Position numbers and translations under genes: made by a program. DNA of 64,000 bases from Streptomyces filipinensis. GTDB taxonomy: Bacteria; Actinomycetota; Actinomycetes; Streptomycetales; Streptomycetaceae. Under the pieces are notes generated by a model. That model searched no databases, was not told the DNA's origin, and was given only the letters and a program-made list of their open reading frames with translations. Where the stretch lies: assembly GCF_014649495.1 (NCBI RefSeq), contig NZ_BMTD01000001.1:1-64000 (forward strand), read 5' to 3'. Positions 1 to 10,124 of this stretch are shown one piece after another. Numbering within the stretch: position 1 is the stretch's first letter; every line of letters begins with the position of its first letter.

Positions 1-55
1 CAGCGCCGATGGTACTGCAGGGGGGACCCTGTGGGAGAGTAGGACGCCGCCGAAC
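1..55 (+). rRNA. rrf: 5S ribosomal RNA, 3' end (partial)
   Basis: The first ~55 bases match the 3' half of a Streptomyces 5S rRNA, recognisable from the GGTACTGC helix strand, the GGGAGAGTAGG loop E/helix IV segment and the CGCCGCC closing strand. The 5' half and the rest of the rRNA operon lie upstream of the window. A strong hairpin terminator follows about 10 bases later. The exact 3' end is uncertain by a few bases. Confidence 0.93.
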
Positions 56-65
56 AATTTTTGAG

Positions 66-95
66 AAAGGCCCACGCCATCTGGCGTGGGCCTTT
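66..95 (+). terminator. rRNA operon terminator
   Basis: A perfect 14-bp stem (AAAGGCCCACGCCA paired with TGGCGTGGGCCTTT) has a 2-base loop. It follows the 5S rRNA and is preceded by a run of five T. It is symmetric enough also to stop the converging DUF58 operon, whose last gene ends at 151. Confidence 0.92.
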
Positions 96-150
96 CTGCG
101 TTTACGGCACGCATTCCCCGGAGGGCGGCGGAGCCGAAACAGATCAGAGA

Positions 151-1460
151 TCAGAGCCGACCCGCCGCCTTCAGAGCCAGATACGCGTCCGCCAGTGCCG
201 GCGCCAGATCCTCCGGTGTCGCGTCGACGACGGTCACCCCATGCCGTCGTAGCTGCTCGGCAGTGCGCTGGCGCTCGCTCTGGGCCTGAGCCGCTGCCGC
301 GGCCTCGTACACCGCTTGCGTGGTTCCTCGGGCCTCGGCCATGCGAGCGATGTGTGGATCCGCCACCGAGGCGACCAGAAGCGTGTGCCGCTGGGTGAGC
401 TGAGGCAGTACGGGCAGCAGGCCCTCTTCCACCGGGGCCGCGTCGAGCGTCGTGAGCAGCACGATCAGAGAGCGGCGAGGAGCGGTTCGCAGGGCAGCCG
501 CGGTGAGTCCGCGAGCGTCGGTCTCGACCAGCTCCGGTTCCAGCGCGGCCATCGCGTTGACCAGGCCCGGCAGCACGTCACCCGCCGAGCGGCCCTGGAC
601 AAGGGCCCGTACCCGGCGGTCGTACGCCAGCAGGGCCACGCGGTCGCCGGCCCGGGAGGCCAGTGCCGCGAGGAGAAGTGCCGCGTCCATGGAGGCGTCG
701 AGGCGTGGTGCGTCACCCACGCGGCCGGCCGAGGTGCGGCCGGTGTCCAGGACGAGCAGGATGTGCCGGTCGCGTTCGGGGCGCCAGGTGCGGACGGCGA
801 CAGCGGACTGGCGGGCGGTGGCTCGCCAGTCGATCGAACGGGTGTCGTCGCCGGGGACGTACTCGCGCAGGCTGTCGAACTCCGTTCCCTCACCGCGTGT
901 CAGCACGCTGGTGCGGCCGTCGAGTTCCCGCAGTCGGGCGAGTTTCGACGGGAGATGCTTTCGGCTGGTGAACGGGGGCAGGACGCGTACCGACCACGGC
1001 AGCTTGTGGGCGCCTTGGCGGGAGAACAGGCCGAGGGGGCCGTACGAGCGGATCGTCACGCGGTCGGCGTGGCGGTCGCCGCGGCGGGTCGGGCGCAGTC
1101 GGGTGGTGACGCGTCTGCGTTCGCCCGGGGGGACGGTCAGACGGTGGCGGGAGGCCTCTGTCTCGGTGCCCGGCTGCCAGCTGCTGGGAGGCCAGGCGTC
1201 CCGCAGCTGTGCCCGCAGGGGGCGGCGGGACGGGTTGGTGACCGTGAGCGTGACGTCGGCGGTCTCGCCCAGACGGGTGGAGGTGTCCCCGGATCGGGAC
1301 AGGACGAGCCGTCGTACCGGGGCGGCGAGCGCGTAGTCGCAGACGCAGGCGAGGGCCAGCGGGCCGTTGACCGCGAGGATTCCGGTCCAGCCGGGTTCCA
1401 GGATGCCGATGGGAATCGAGCCGAGGGCCGCGAGGAGGGCGGCGCGTCCGGTGAGTGCCA

Positions 1461-1461
<1 letters not shown>
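151..1461 (-). CDS. DUF58 domain-containing protein
   Basis: This is a 436-residue protein, last gene of a five-gene minus-strand operon. Two hydrophobic segments lie within about residues 5-45 (from ALLAALGSIPIGIL). A basic linker follows, and then a DUF58 (von Willebrand A-like) domain with the typical signature around GTEFDSLREYVPGDDTRSIDW and a later LLVLDTGR strand. The family is nearly always encoded next to a MoxR AAA+ ATPase and is thought to act with it in envelope or metal-centre assembly; the substrate is unknown. The start is the ATG at 1461, which shares its A with the TGA stop of the MoxR gene (TGATG), so translation is probably coupled. An in-frame open extension upstream of this ATG is a shadow of moxR. 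Confidence 0.9.
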
Positions 1462-2449
<988 letters not shown>

Positions 2450-2453
<4 letters not shown>

Positions 2454-3646
2454 GAACGGCGTACCTCTCTTTCGAGGGCGTCGAGTTGGTCGGTCAGTGC
2501 GATGAGGGCCGCGTCGTCGCCGGGCGGCGGTCCGAAGAACAGGGAGTGCAGGGCCTGTCCGTCGCCGGAGAGGTGGGCGGACAGGGCGGGGAGCAGGGCC
2601 TCGGGCGTGTGCGCCTGGGTGACGGGGACGCCGACGAGGGGGGCGAGGCGGGTGCGGGCGGTGGAGCGAAGAGCGGCGGCTGCGCGGTCGCGGGCGTTGG
2701 CTTTGCGGTAGAGGCGGGCACGGCCTTCGGCGGTCTCGGAGGCGCGGATCGCGACGGGGAGCTTTTCGGGCACGAGGGGGCCGAAGCGGCGTGCCCGCCA
2801 GAAGGCGGCGAGGACCGCTGCGACGAACAGTTGCAGGGTGCCCCAGAGCCAGCCCGAGGGGAGCAGGTCGAGGAAGTCCTTCCGGTCGCCGGTGTCGGTG
2901 GCCGCGGCGTCGGAGAGCGAGGGGAGGTACCAGACCAGATGGGGGCGGGAGCCGAGGAGTTGGAGGGCCAGCGAGGCGTTGCCCTGCTGGTCGAGGCGGT
3001 CGTTGTAGAGGATGTCGGGTGCGCCGAGCACGACGGTGTCGCCGTGCCCGGATGCCGCGGGGGTGCGCAGCAGGGTGGCGAGGCGCGCGCTGAAGTAGCA
3101 GGAGTCGGCGTCGAGACGGCTGGTGGTGTAGCGGATCCCGCCGGTGTCGGCGCTGCCCGCGCGCCGGGCTTCGGGCAGGCCGCAGTCGGGGGCGAGTGTG
3201 GTGCCGGCGCTGGTGGCCGGGTCCGCGGTCACTCCCGGGGCCAGTCGTTGTACGGACGAGCTTCCGGCCGCGACGAGGACGGTGCGCCCGCCGGATGCCG
3301 CAGTGGCCGTGTGCAGTCGGGTCTGTTGTCGGCTCGTCAGCAGGTCGGGCACCGCGACCAGAAGCGTGGTGTCCGGCCCGGCGGCGGAGCGTGCCGCGTC
3401 GAGCGTGGTGACCACCCGTGTGGAAACGCCCCGGTCGGACAGGAGTTGGGCGATGGCGTGGCTGCCGTAGGGGTCGGCGGAGCGCGGGTCCAGCTCTCCG
3501 TGCCGGGCGGTGGAGCGTACGGCCGCCATGGCGACGGCCGCCGCCAGGATCAGCACGACGGCGAGCGTGATGCCTCGTGTGCGCGTCCACACCTGGCGGG
3601 CGGTGGGCGCGGTGGAGGTCGTCGGCAGTGTGGCCCGGGCGGTCAC
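2450..3646 (-). CDS. DUF4350 domain-containing membrane protein
   Basis: This is a 398-residue protein with one N-terminal membrane helix (GITLAVVLILAAAVAMAAV, about residues 30-49). An extracytoplasmic DUF4350 domain of the glutamine-amidotransferase-like fold follows (DPYGSHAIAQLLSDRGV, then PDILYND near the end). A second helix lies near residues 255-280 (WGTLQLFVAAVLAAFW), followed by a charged cytosolic tail. DUF4350 proteins recur between DUF4129 and MoxR genes in Actinobacteria and are probably part of one membrane complex. The GTG start at 3646 overlaps the TGA of the DUF4129 gene by four bases (GTGA). The reading frame stays open far upstream, but that part is a shadow. Confidence 0.88.
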
Positions 3647-4422
3647 TCGGCGGTCCCCTGGTGGGTGCTGTGGGCCGCGCTGGTGGTGCTGTGGGTGAGG
3701 GCGGGCCTGGTGCGTTGCAGGTCGCGGTCGAGTTCGGCGATGCGGCGGTACGACTGCTCGGTCGCCTTGCGTCCGCCGTATGTCACGTCGTCGAAGTCGC
3801 GGGCCGCGGTGCGCAGCCGGTCCGTGTGCGCGGGGAGCGTCCGGCCGGCCTCGGCCGCTGCTTCGTCGGCGGTGCGGCCGGGGCGGTCGTCGAGCAGGGT
3901 GCGCTCCTCCAGGGAGCGGACGATGGCCCGCATGCGTTCCTGGACGGCCTGGTTCCAGTGTCCCTGGGCCGCGTGTGCCTCGCTGGCCGCGCGGTGTTCG
4001 GCGGCGCTGCGGGGGCGGTCGTCGAACAGGACGGTGGCGGAGGAGGGCTGTCGGCGCGGGGTGCCGAGGCGCCACCACAGGGCGGCCAGGACGGCGACGA
4101 CGAACAGGACCACGACGACCAGGCCGACGGTGCCGCCGGGTGTCGCCGAGGCGGCCGAGCTGAACAGCCGGTCGAGCCAGTCCCAGAACGCGTTCAGCGC
4201 GCGCTGGAGCAGTCCGGGGTCGTTCTCGTGGTACATCCGCTTGGACAGCTCGCGGCGGGCCGCCTCCCGCGCGGGATCGCGGGGAGTGGTCAGGGGCGGC
4301 TCGTCTCCCGAGCCGTCTGCTGCGCGCAGGGCGGTGTCCGCGGCGCGCAGCAGACCTCGTACGACCGCTTCGCGGGCGCCGGACGAGGCCGCCGCCGTGA
4401 GCGCTCCCCCCGTGAGACTCAC
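3643..4422 (-). CDS. DUF4129 domain-containing protein
   Basis: This 259-residue protein has one membrane helix at about residues 95-118 (VGLVVVVLFVVAVLAALWW). Its C-terminal cytosolic helical DUF4129 domain includes FDDVTYGGRKATEQSYRRIAELD. DUF4129 is often fused to transglutaminase-like proteins and travels with MoxR/DUF58 genes. I chose the GTG at 4422 because GGGAG lies about 9 bases before it and the preceding gene stops at 4427, leaving 4 bases. A longer frame to 4476 exists but overlaps the neighbour. The function is unknown; a structural part of the MoxR-DUF58 envelope module is the best guess. Confidence 0.87.
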   Translation of the reverse strand: MSLTGGALTAAASSGAREAVVRGLLRAADTALRAADGSGDEPPLTTPRDPAREAARRELSKRMYHENDPGLLQRALNAFWDWLDRLFSSAASATPGGTVGLVVVVLFVVAVLAALWWRLGTPRRQPSSATVLFDDRPRSAAEHRAASEAHAAQGHWNQAVQERMRAIVRSLEERTLLDDRPGRTADEAAAEAGRTLPAHTDRLRTAARDFDDVTYGGRKATEQSYRRIAELDRDLQRTRPALTHSTTSAAHSTHQGTAE

Positions 4423-4426
4423 CGCA

Positions 4427-5773
4427 TCAGCTCCCGGGGACGGGACCGGGGGTGCCGGTGCCGGGGGTCTGGACACCGGCGGCGCGGGCCAGTTCGAGGT
4501 CGAGGGCCTCCCGGCGGATGCGCTGGTCGATGTAGAGCAGCACGGTGACGCCCGCGCTGATCGGCAGGGTGAGTGTGCTGCCGATCAGGGCGCCGACGCC
4601 CTGGATGATCAGCGACATCCAGCTGGGGTGTCCGCCGCCGGTGCCGAGCAGGTCGTTGATGCCGTCGCCGCTCACGGCGGCTCCGATGACGGTGAAGGGG
4701 ATGGAGACGAGCGCCTGGACGATCCTGACGATGAGCCCGGTGAGGAGCAGGATGCCGAACGTGCGCCACCAGGAGCCGCGCACCAGCTTCGCGGAGCGGC
4801 TCATGGCCTTGACGATGCTCTGCCGTTCCAGCATCAGGGCGGGCGTGGCCAGGCAGAAGCGGATCACCAGCCATGTCGCGAGGACGCCGGCTCCGAGGAG
4901 GCCCAGGGCCAGCAGGCCCGCTCCCGCGGCGGCGCTGCCGCCGGCGAGCACGACGAGGATGCCGGGCAGCACCCCGGCGGCCATCACGCCGACGACGATC
5001 AGTCCCAGCAGGAGGATCAGGCCGAACAGCCTCGGGAGTTGCGGGCGGGCGTCGCGCCAGGCCTCGGCGATGTTGACGGGCCTGCCGAGGACCGCGCGGC
5101 TGGTGATGGTGGTGAGCAGGGCGGTTGCGATGATCACGGCGACCGCGGCGATCACGGCGACGACACCGGTGCCGATCATGATGTCGGGCAGAGCGCGGTA
5201 GACGTCCTCGGGGTTGGCGTCGCGGCTGCCGAGCTGTACCTGGGCGAGGGCGTTGTTCAGGACGTAACCCTGTACGACGACGAGGGTGGTTGTCGTGAAC
5301 AGAGCGACCGCGAGGGAGACTCCGAGCACCGTGCGCCAGTAGGTGCGCATGGTGGAGACGGCGCCGTCGAGGATCTCGCCGACGCCGAGCGGGCGCAGCG
5401 GGATGACGCCGGGCTTGGCGGCGGGCGGGGGACCGCCCCAGCCACCGCCCCAGGCTGCGTAGCCGCCGTGGCCGGGGGGCGGGCCCGCGTAGCCGCCGGG
5501 GCCGGGGCCCGTGGGCGGTCGGCCGCCCCAGCCCGGGCCGGGCGGCGGGGGCTGGTTAGGGCTGGGGGCACCGGTGGGCGCGGACCACTGGCCGGGTGGC
5601 GGCTGCTCCTTGGTCCACTTCACGCCGGGGCCCTGCGCGTTGGCGTCCGGCTGCGGCGCGGGGGCGGTGTCGCCGGGGCGGTCGGCAGGTTCGGCGGGGT
5701 CGGACGCGCCGGGTTCCCGCCCCTCGGACGACGGGGCGGATCCGGGCGAGGCCCAGCCCGGAGTGTCTGTCAT
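4427..5773 (-). CDS. Polytopic membrane protein, glycerophosphoryl diester phosphodiesterase membrane-domain type
   Basis: This 448-residue protein opens the minus-strand operon. Residues 1-130 are Pro/Gly-rich and probably cytosolic and disordered. From about residue 135 (IPLRPLGVGEILDGA) it has six membrane helices typical of the membrane domain found N-terminal in some glycerophosphodiester phosphodiesterases. No phosphodiesterase catalytic domain is attached, so an enzymatic call is not justified. The ATG at 5773 has AAGGAG 6 bases upstream. It is divergent from mtnA with about 140 bases between, which must hold both promoters. Confidence 0.85.
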   Translation of the reverse strand: MTDTPGWASPGSAPSSEGREPGASDPAEPADRPGDTAPAPQPDANAQGPGVKWTKEQPPPGQWSAPTGAPSPNQPPPPGPGWGGRPPTGPGPGGYAGPPPGHGGYAAWGGGWGGPPPAAKPGVIPLRPLGVGEILDGAVSTMRTYWRTVLGVSLAVALFTTTTLVVVQGYVLNNALAQVQLGSRDANPEDVYRALPDIMIGTGVVAVIAAVAVIIATALLTTITSRAVLGRPVNIAEAWRDARPQLPRLFGLILLLGLIVVGVMAAGVLPGILVVLAGGSAAAGAGLLALGLLGAGVLATWLVIRFCLATPALMLERQSIVKAMSRSAKLVRGSWWRTFGILLLTGLIVRIVQALVSIPFTVIGAAVSGDGINDLLGTGGGHPSWMSLIIQGVGALIGSTLTLPISAGVTVLLYIDQRIRREALDLELARAAGVQTPGTGTPGPVPGS

Positions 5774-5913
5774 CGAAGCTCCTTCTCGGTGCCCGTCCGC
5801 GGTCGCGGCGGCAGGTTGGCAGCCATCGTGCCATGGGGTGGTCGCCGGGGGACCGGCCACGGTGGGGGCCGGATCCCTTCAATTGTCCGCCGGATCCGGG
5901 GCAGACTGACCGC

Positions 5914-7056
5914 ATGGCTGATCAGCAGGCGCGAACCGACTGGGACAAGCGGCCGACCGAGATACCTGTGATCCGATGGGAGGAACCACCCGAAGGCCCT
6001 GTGCTGGTCCTTCTCGATCAGACGCGGCTGCCGGCCGAGGAGGTCGAGCTGGTGTGCACGGACGCGCCGGCGCTGGTGGAGGCGATCCGTTCGCTCGCCG
6101 TGCGCGGGGCGCCGCTGCTGGGCATCGCGGGCGCGTACGGTGTCGCGCTCGCCGCCGCGCGCGGCTTCGACGTGGCGGAGGCGGCAGGGGCGCTGGAGGG
6201 CGCACGGCCCACCGCGGTGAACCTGTCCGCCGGCGTGCGCCGGGCCTGGGCCGCGCACCAGGCAGCGCTGGTGAAGACCGGCGATCCGACCGCGGCGGCC
6301 ACCGCCGCGCTCGCCGCCGCGCGGGCGCTGCACCGGGAGGACGCCGAGGCCAGCAGGCGGATGGCGGCTCACGGTCTGGCGCTTCTGGACGAGTTGCTGC
6401 CCGGGGGCGGGCACCGGGTTCTCACCCACTGCAACTCCGGTTCGCTGGTGTCGGGCGGCGAGGGCACGGCCTTCGCGGTGGCTCTGGCGGCGCACCGCGA
6501 GGGGCGGCTGCGGCGGCTGTGGGTGGACGAAACGCGTCCGTTGCTGCAAGGCGCTCGCCTGACGGCATACGAGGCGGCCCGCACCGGCATGGCGTACACC
6601 TTGCTCACCGACAACGCGGCGGGTTCGCTGTTCGCGGCGGGTGAGGTGGACGCGGTTCTGATCGGGGCGGACCGGATCGCGGCCGACGGCTCGGTGGCGA
6701 ACAAGGTGGGGAGCTATCCGCTCGCGGTGCTGGCGCGGTACCACCATGTGCCGTTCATCGTGGTGGCGCCTGTCACGACGGTCGATCCGGACACTCCCGA
6801 CGGTGCGTCCATCGAGGTCGAGCAGCGAGCCGGGTTCGAAGTGACCGAGGTCACAGCGCCTCAGGTGTCGGCGACAGGAGCGGGAGGCGGGATTCCGGTG
6901 GCGCCCCTGGGGACCCAGGCGTACAACCCGGCGTTCGACGTGACGCCGCCCGAGCTGGTGACGGCCATCGTCACCGAGGAGGGAGCCGTTTCACCCGTGA
7001 CGGCCGAGGCTCTTGCGGAGCTGTGTGCCAGGTCGCGCCAGGTGGCGACGAGCTGA
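5914..7056 (+). CDS. mtnA: Methylthioribose-1-phosphate isomerase
   Basis: This 380-residue enzyme of the eIF-2B alpha/MtnA family isomerises 5-methylthioribose-1-phosphate to methylthioribulose-1-phosphate in the methionine salvage pathway. Diagnostic motifs are present: RGAPLLGIAGAYG near residue 65, THCNSGSLVSGGEG with the catalytic Cys near 173, and IGADRIAADGSVANKVG with the catalytic Asp near 252. Length is normal. The start is the ATG at 5914; the frame is open further upstream, but that sequence is the divergent intergenic region. No other methionine-salvage gene is visible nearby, so mtnA stands alone here, between the DUF operon and mtrA. Confidence 0.96.
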   Translation: MADQQARTDWDKRPTEIPVIRWEEPPEGPVLVLLDQTRLPAEEVELVCTDAPALVEAIRSLAVRGAPLLGIAGAYGVALAAARGFDVAEAAGALEGARPTAVNLSAGVRRAWAAHQAALVKTGDPTAAATAALAAARALHREDAEASRRMAAHGLALLDELLPGGGHRVLTHCNSGSLVSGGEGTAFAVALAAHREGRLRRLWVDETRPLLQGARLTAYEAARTGMAYTLLTDNAAGSLFAAGEVDAVLIGADRIAADGSVANKVGSYPLAVLARYHHVPFIVVAPVTTVDPDTPDGASIEVEQRAGFEVTEVTAPQVSATGAGGGIPVAPLGTQAYNPAFDVTPPELVTAIVTEEGAVSPVTAEALAELCARSRQVATS

Positions 7057-7330
7057 TCGGACGAGGTCGCGCCGATCGTCGGCAACGGCCCCTGCGCCTG
7101 CGGTGATCGGCAGGCCTGCCGCGTGACTCACCAGGTCCGTCTCGTCCGTCCCGTGCCTGTACGAGGGTGATGGCGACCGGCGGACCCTGGTCACCGGCTG
7201 AGCGGCGTCAAGCCGGCGTCCGTGACATCGACGTCGGCGGGCAGGGGCAGACAGTGACGGTCCGGTACGACTAAGGTCACCGGCCAGTGACCTCCCTCAC
7301 CAGGGCACCTGTCGCTGTTATGAGAATGGG

Positions 7331-8020
7331 ATGATGTCGTTTATGAAGGGACGAGTCCTTGTCGTCGACGACGACACCGCACTGGCCGAGATGCTCGGGA
7401 TCGTGCTGCGTGGTGAAGGTTTTGAGCCGTCTTTCGTAGCCGACGGCGACAAGGCGCTGGCCGCTTTCCGGGAGACCAAGCCGGATCTGGTGCTGCTGGA
7501 CCTGATGCTGCCCGGACGGGACGGCATCGAGGTGTGCCGGCTGATCCGGGCGGAGTCCGGGGTGCCGATCGTGATGCTCACGGCGAAGAGCGACACCGTC
7601 GACGTGGTCGTGGGCCTGGAGTCGGGCGCCGACGACTACATCGTCAAGCCGTTCAAGCCGAAGGAGCTGGTCGCCCGGATCCGGGCGCGGCTGCGGCGGT
7701 CGGAGGAGCCGGCGCCGGAGCAGCTGACCATCGGTGACCTGGTCATCGACGTGGCCGGGCACTCCGTGAAGCGGGACGGGCAGTCGATCGCGCTGACCCC
7801 GCTGGAGTTCGACCTGCTGGTCGCGCTCGCCCGCAAGCCGTGGCAGGTGTTCACGCGTGAGGTGCTGCTCGAACAGGTGTGGGGTTACCGGCACGCGGCC
7901 GACACGCGGCTCGTCAACGTGCACGTCCAGCGGCTGCGCTCCAAGGTCGAGAAGGACCCGGAGCGGCCGGAGATCGTGGTGACCGTCCGTGGTGTCGGTT
8001 ACAAGGCCGGACCGAGCTGA
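7331..8020 (+). CDS. mtrA: Response regulator MtrA
   Basis: This 229-residue OmpR/PhoB-type regulator has a receiver domain at residues 8-118 with acidic pocket VVDDD, phosphoacceptor Asp57 in LLDLMLPGRDG, and Lys in VKPFKPKEL. The C-terminal winged helix includes LTPLEFDLLVAL and VWGYRHAADTRLVNVHVQRLR. MtrA is the global regulator of cell wall, development and antibiotic genes in Streptomyces, phosphorylated by MtrB encoded next. Three in-frame ATGs lie close together (7331, 7334, 7343) without a clear Shine-Dalgarno; 7331 gives the usual family length. The gene is followed by mtrB with a single base between stop and start. Confidence 0.97.
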   Translation: MMSFMKGRVLVVDDDTALAEMLGIVLRGEGFEPSFVADGDKALAAFRETKPDLVLLDLMLPGRDGIEVCRLIRAESGVPIVMLTAKSDTVDVVVGLESGADDYIVKPFKPKELVARIRARLRRSEEPAPEQLTIGDLVIDVAGHSVKRDGQSIALTPLEFDLLVALARKPWQVFTREVLLEQVWGYRHAADTRLVNVHVQRLRSKVEKDPERPEIVVTVRGVGYKAGPS

Positions 8021-8021
8021 C

Positions 8022-10124
8022 ATGTCCGGGGACAGCGCCGCTTCGGCTCCCGGCCGGTCCGGGGCCCGTCCGGGGCGGCCTGTCGGCCGGACGGCTGGTG
8101 CGCGGCTGAGGAATCTCTTCGAGGGCGGGCTGCTGGAGGGCGGGGTCCAGGGCAGCCCGGTCATCAGGCTGTTCCTGCGCTGGGTGCGCCGACCGCTGCT
8201 GCCGGTGATGCGGCTGTGGCGGCGCAACATCCAGCTGCGGGTCGTCGCCACGACGCTGGTGATGTCGCTGGGCGTCGTCCTGCTGCTCGGCTTCGTCGTG
8301 ATCGGGCAGGTGCGCAACGGCCTGCTCGACGCGAAGGTGAAGGCCTCGCAGAGCCAGGCCACGGGCGGTTTCGCGGTGGCCAAGCAGAAGGCGGACGAGG
8401 CGGCCAGTGGCGCCGGTACCGGTGCGGCCGCAGGGGCCGGCACCGCCGACGGCACGGCGACCGTGGACGGCCGGCAGTCGCAGAACGTCATCCAGTGGAT
8501 GAGTGACCTCGTGGAGTCGCTGTCCAGCGGCGGCGCGGGCGCCTTCGACGTCGTCACGCTGCCGGTCGGCGACGACAGCGGCGGCGGTCGCAGCCCGCGC
8601 GGTTCCGGGAACGTCAACCCGACCTCCAGCGTGCCCGCCGACCTGCGCGAGCGGGTCAACAACGGGATGACCGCCGCCCAGAGCTACACCCAGATCGTGT
8701 ACTCCAACGACAAGGACCCGCAGCCGGCGCTGGTCATCGGCAAGCAGGTCAACGACCCCAACGGGCGGCCGTACGAGCTGTACTACCTCTTCCCGCTCAC
8801 GCAGGAGGAGAAGTCCCTGAGCCTGGTCAAGGGCACGCTGGCCACCGCCGGGCTGTTCGTCGTCGTGCTGCTCGGTGCCATCGCCTGGCTGGTGGTGCGG
8901 CAGGTCGTCACGCCGGTGCGGATGGCGGCCGGGATCGCCGAGCGGCTGTCCGCCGGGCGGCTGCAGGAGCGGATGAAGGTCACCGGCGAGGACGACATCG
9001 CGCGCCTGGGCGAGGCCTTCAACAAGATGGCGCAGAACCTCCAGGTGAAGATCCAGCAGCTGGAGGACCTGTCCCGGATGCAGCGCCGGTTCGTCTCGGA
9101 CGTGTCGCACGAGCTGCGCACCCCGCTGACGACCGTGCGTATGGCCGCCGACGTCATCCACGAGGCGCGCGAGGACTTCGACCCGGTGACCGCGCGGTCG
9201 GCCGAGCTGCTCGCCGACCAGCTGGACCGGTTCGAGTCACTGCTCGCGGACCTGCTGGAGATCAGCCGCTTCGACGCGGGCGCGGCGGCGCTGGAGGCCG
9301 AGCCGATAGACCTCAGGGAGGTCGTCCGGCGTGTGGTCAGCGGCGCCGAGCCGCTCGCCGAGCGCAAGGGAACGCACCTACGCGTGATCGGCGATCAGCA
9401 GCCCGTCGTCGCCGAGGCCGACGCCCGCCGTGTGGAGCGCGTGCTGCGCAACCTCGTGGTCAACGCCGTCGAGCACGGCGAAGGCCGGGACGTGGTCGTC
9501 AAGCTCGCCGCGGCGGGCGGCGCGGTCGCCGTCGCGGTGCGCGACTACGGCGTGGGGCTCAAGCCGGGCGAGGCGACGCGTGTCTTCAGCCGCTTCTGGC
9601 GTGCGGACCCGGCACGCGCGCGTACCACCGGCGGTACGGGCCTCGGGCTGTCGATCGCCCTGGAGGACGCACGGCTGCACGGCGGCTGGCTGCAGGCCTG
9701 GGGTGAGCCGGGCGGCGGCTCCCAGTTCCGGCTGACGCTGCCCCGGACCGCGGACGAGCCGCTGCGGGGTTCCCCGATACCGCTGGAGCCCAAGGACTCG
9801 CGCCGCAACCGCGGTCTCGACGAGGCCGGTCTGCCCGGCGGGGGCGAGGAGAAGCGGGCGACCGTACCGGTCCAGCAGGGTGGCGTCCAGGCGCCCGCGC
9901 TGCCGCCGCGCGCCCCGATCGCGCCGCGGTCGGTCACCGCGGACCCGGCCGCGCTGCCCGGCAACGGCAACGGCGCGCGCGTTGTGCCCCGGCCCACCGG
10001 TGGCACGCAGCGTACGGACGACAAGCCCGTCACACCTCCGGCACCCGAAGCGGGCGCCACCCGGCCGGATGCGGCCCAAGCGGAGGACTCGACCGAGCCA
10101 GGGGAGGCATTTCGTGGGCGCTGA
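8022..10124 (+). CDS. mtrB: Sensor histidine kinase MtrB
   Basis: This 700-residue membrane histidine kinase has TM1 at about residues 75-97 and an extracytoplasmic sensor segment of about 175 residues with an Ala/Gly-rich stretch. TM2 is near 273-296, followed by HAMP, then HisKA with SDVSHELRTPL (His363). The HATPase domain has N box NLVVNAVEHG, G1 DYGVGL and GGTGLGLS. A Pro-rich C-terminal tail of about 110 residues, longer than the catalytic core needs, follows the ATPase domain. It phosphorylates MtrA. The 3' end overlaps lpqB by 11 bases, so the three genes form one operon. Confidence 0.96.
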   Translation: MSGDSAASAPGRSGARPGRPVGRTAGARLRNLFEGGLLEGGVQGSPVIRLFLRWVRRPLLPVMRLWRRNIQLRVVATTLVMSLGVVLLLGFVVIGQVRNGLLDAKVKASQSQATGGFAVAKQKADEAASGAGTGAAAGAGTADGTATVDGRQSQNVIQWMSDLVESLSSGGAGAFDVVTLPVGDDSGGGRSPRGSGNVNPTSSVPADLRERVNNGMTAAQSYTQIVYSNDKDPQPALVIGKQVNDPNGRPYELYYLFPLTQEEKSLSLVKGTLATAGLFVVVLLGAIAWLVVRQVVTPVRMAAGIAERLSAGRLQERMKVTGEDDIARLGEAFNKMAQNLQVKIQQLEDLSRMQRRFVSDVSHELRTPLTTVRMAADVIHEAREDFDPVTARSAELLADQLDRFESLLADLLEISRFDAGAAALEAEPIDLREVVRRVVSGAEPLAERKGTHLRVIGDQQPVVAEADARRVERVLRNLVVNAVEHGEGRDVVVKLAAAGGAVAVAVRDYGVGLKPGEATRVFSRFWRADPARARTTGGTGLGLSIALEDARLHGGWLQAWGEPGGGSQFRLTLPRTADEPLRGSPIPLEPKDSRRNRGLDEAGLPGGGEEKRATVPVQQGGVQAPALPPRAPIAPRSVTADPAALPGNGNGARVVPRPTGGTQRTDDKPVTPPAPEAGATRPDAAQAEDSTEPGEAFRGR

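Noticed and set aside
7057..7330. Small open frame and palindromic bits between mtnA and mtrA
   Set aside because: No ribosome site, conserved product or strong hairpin; treated as the mtrA promoter region without assigned elements.
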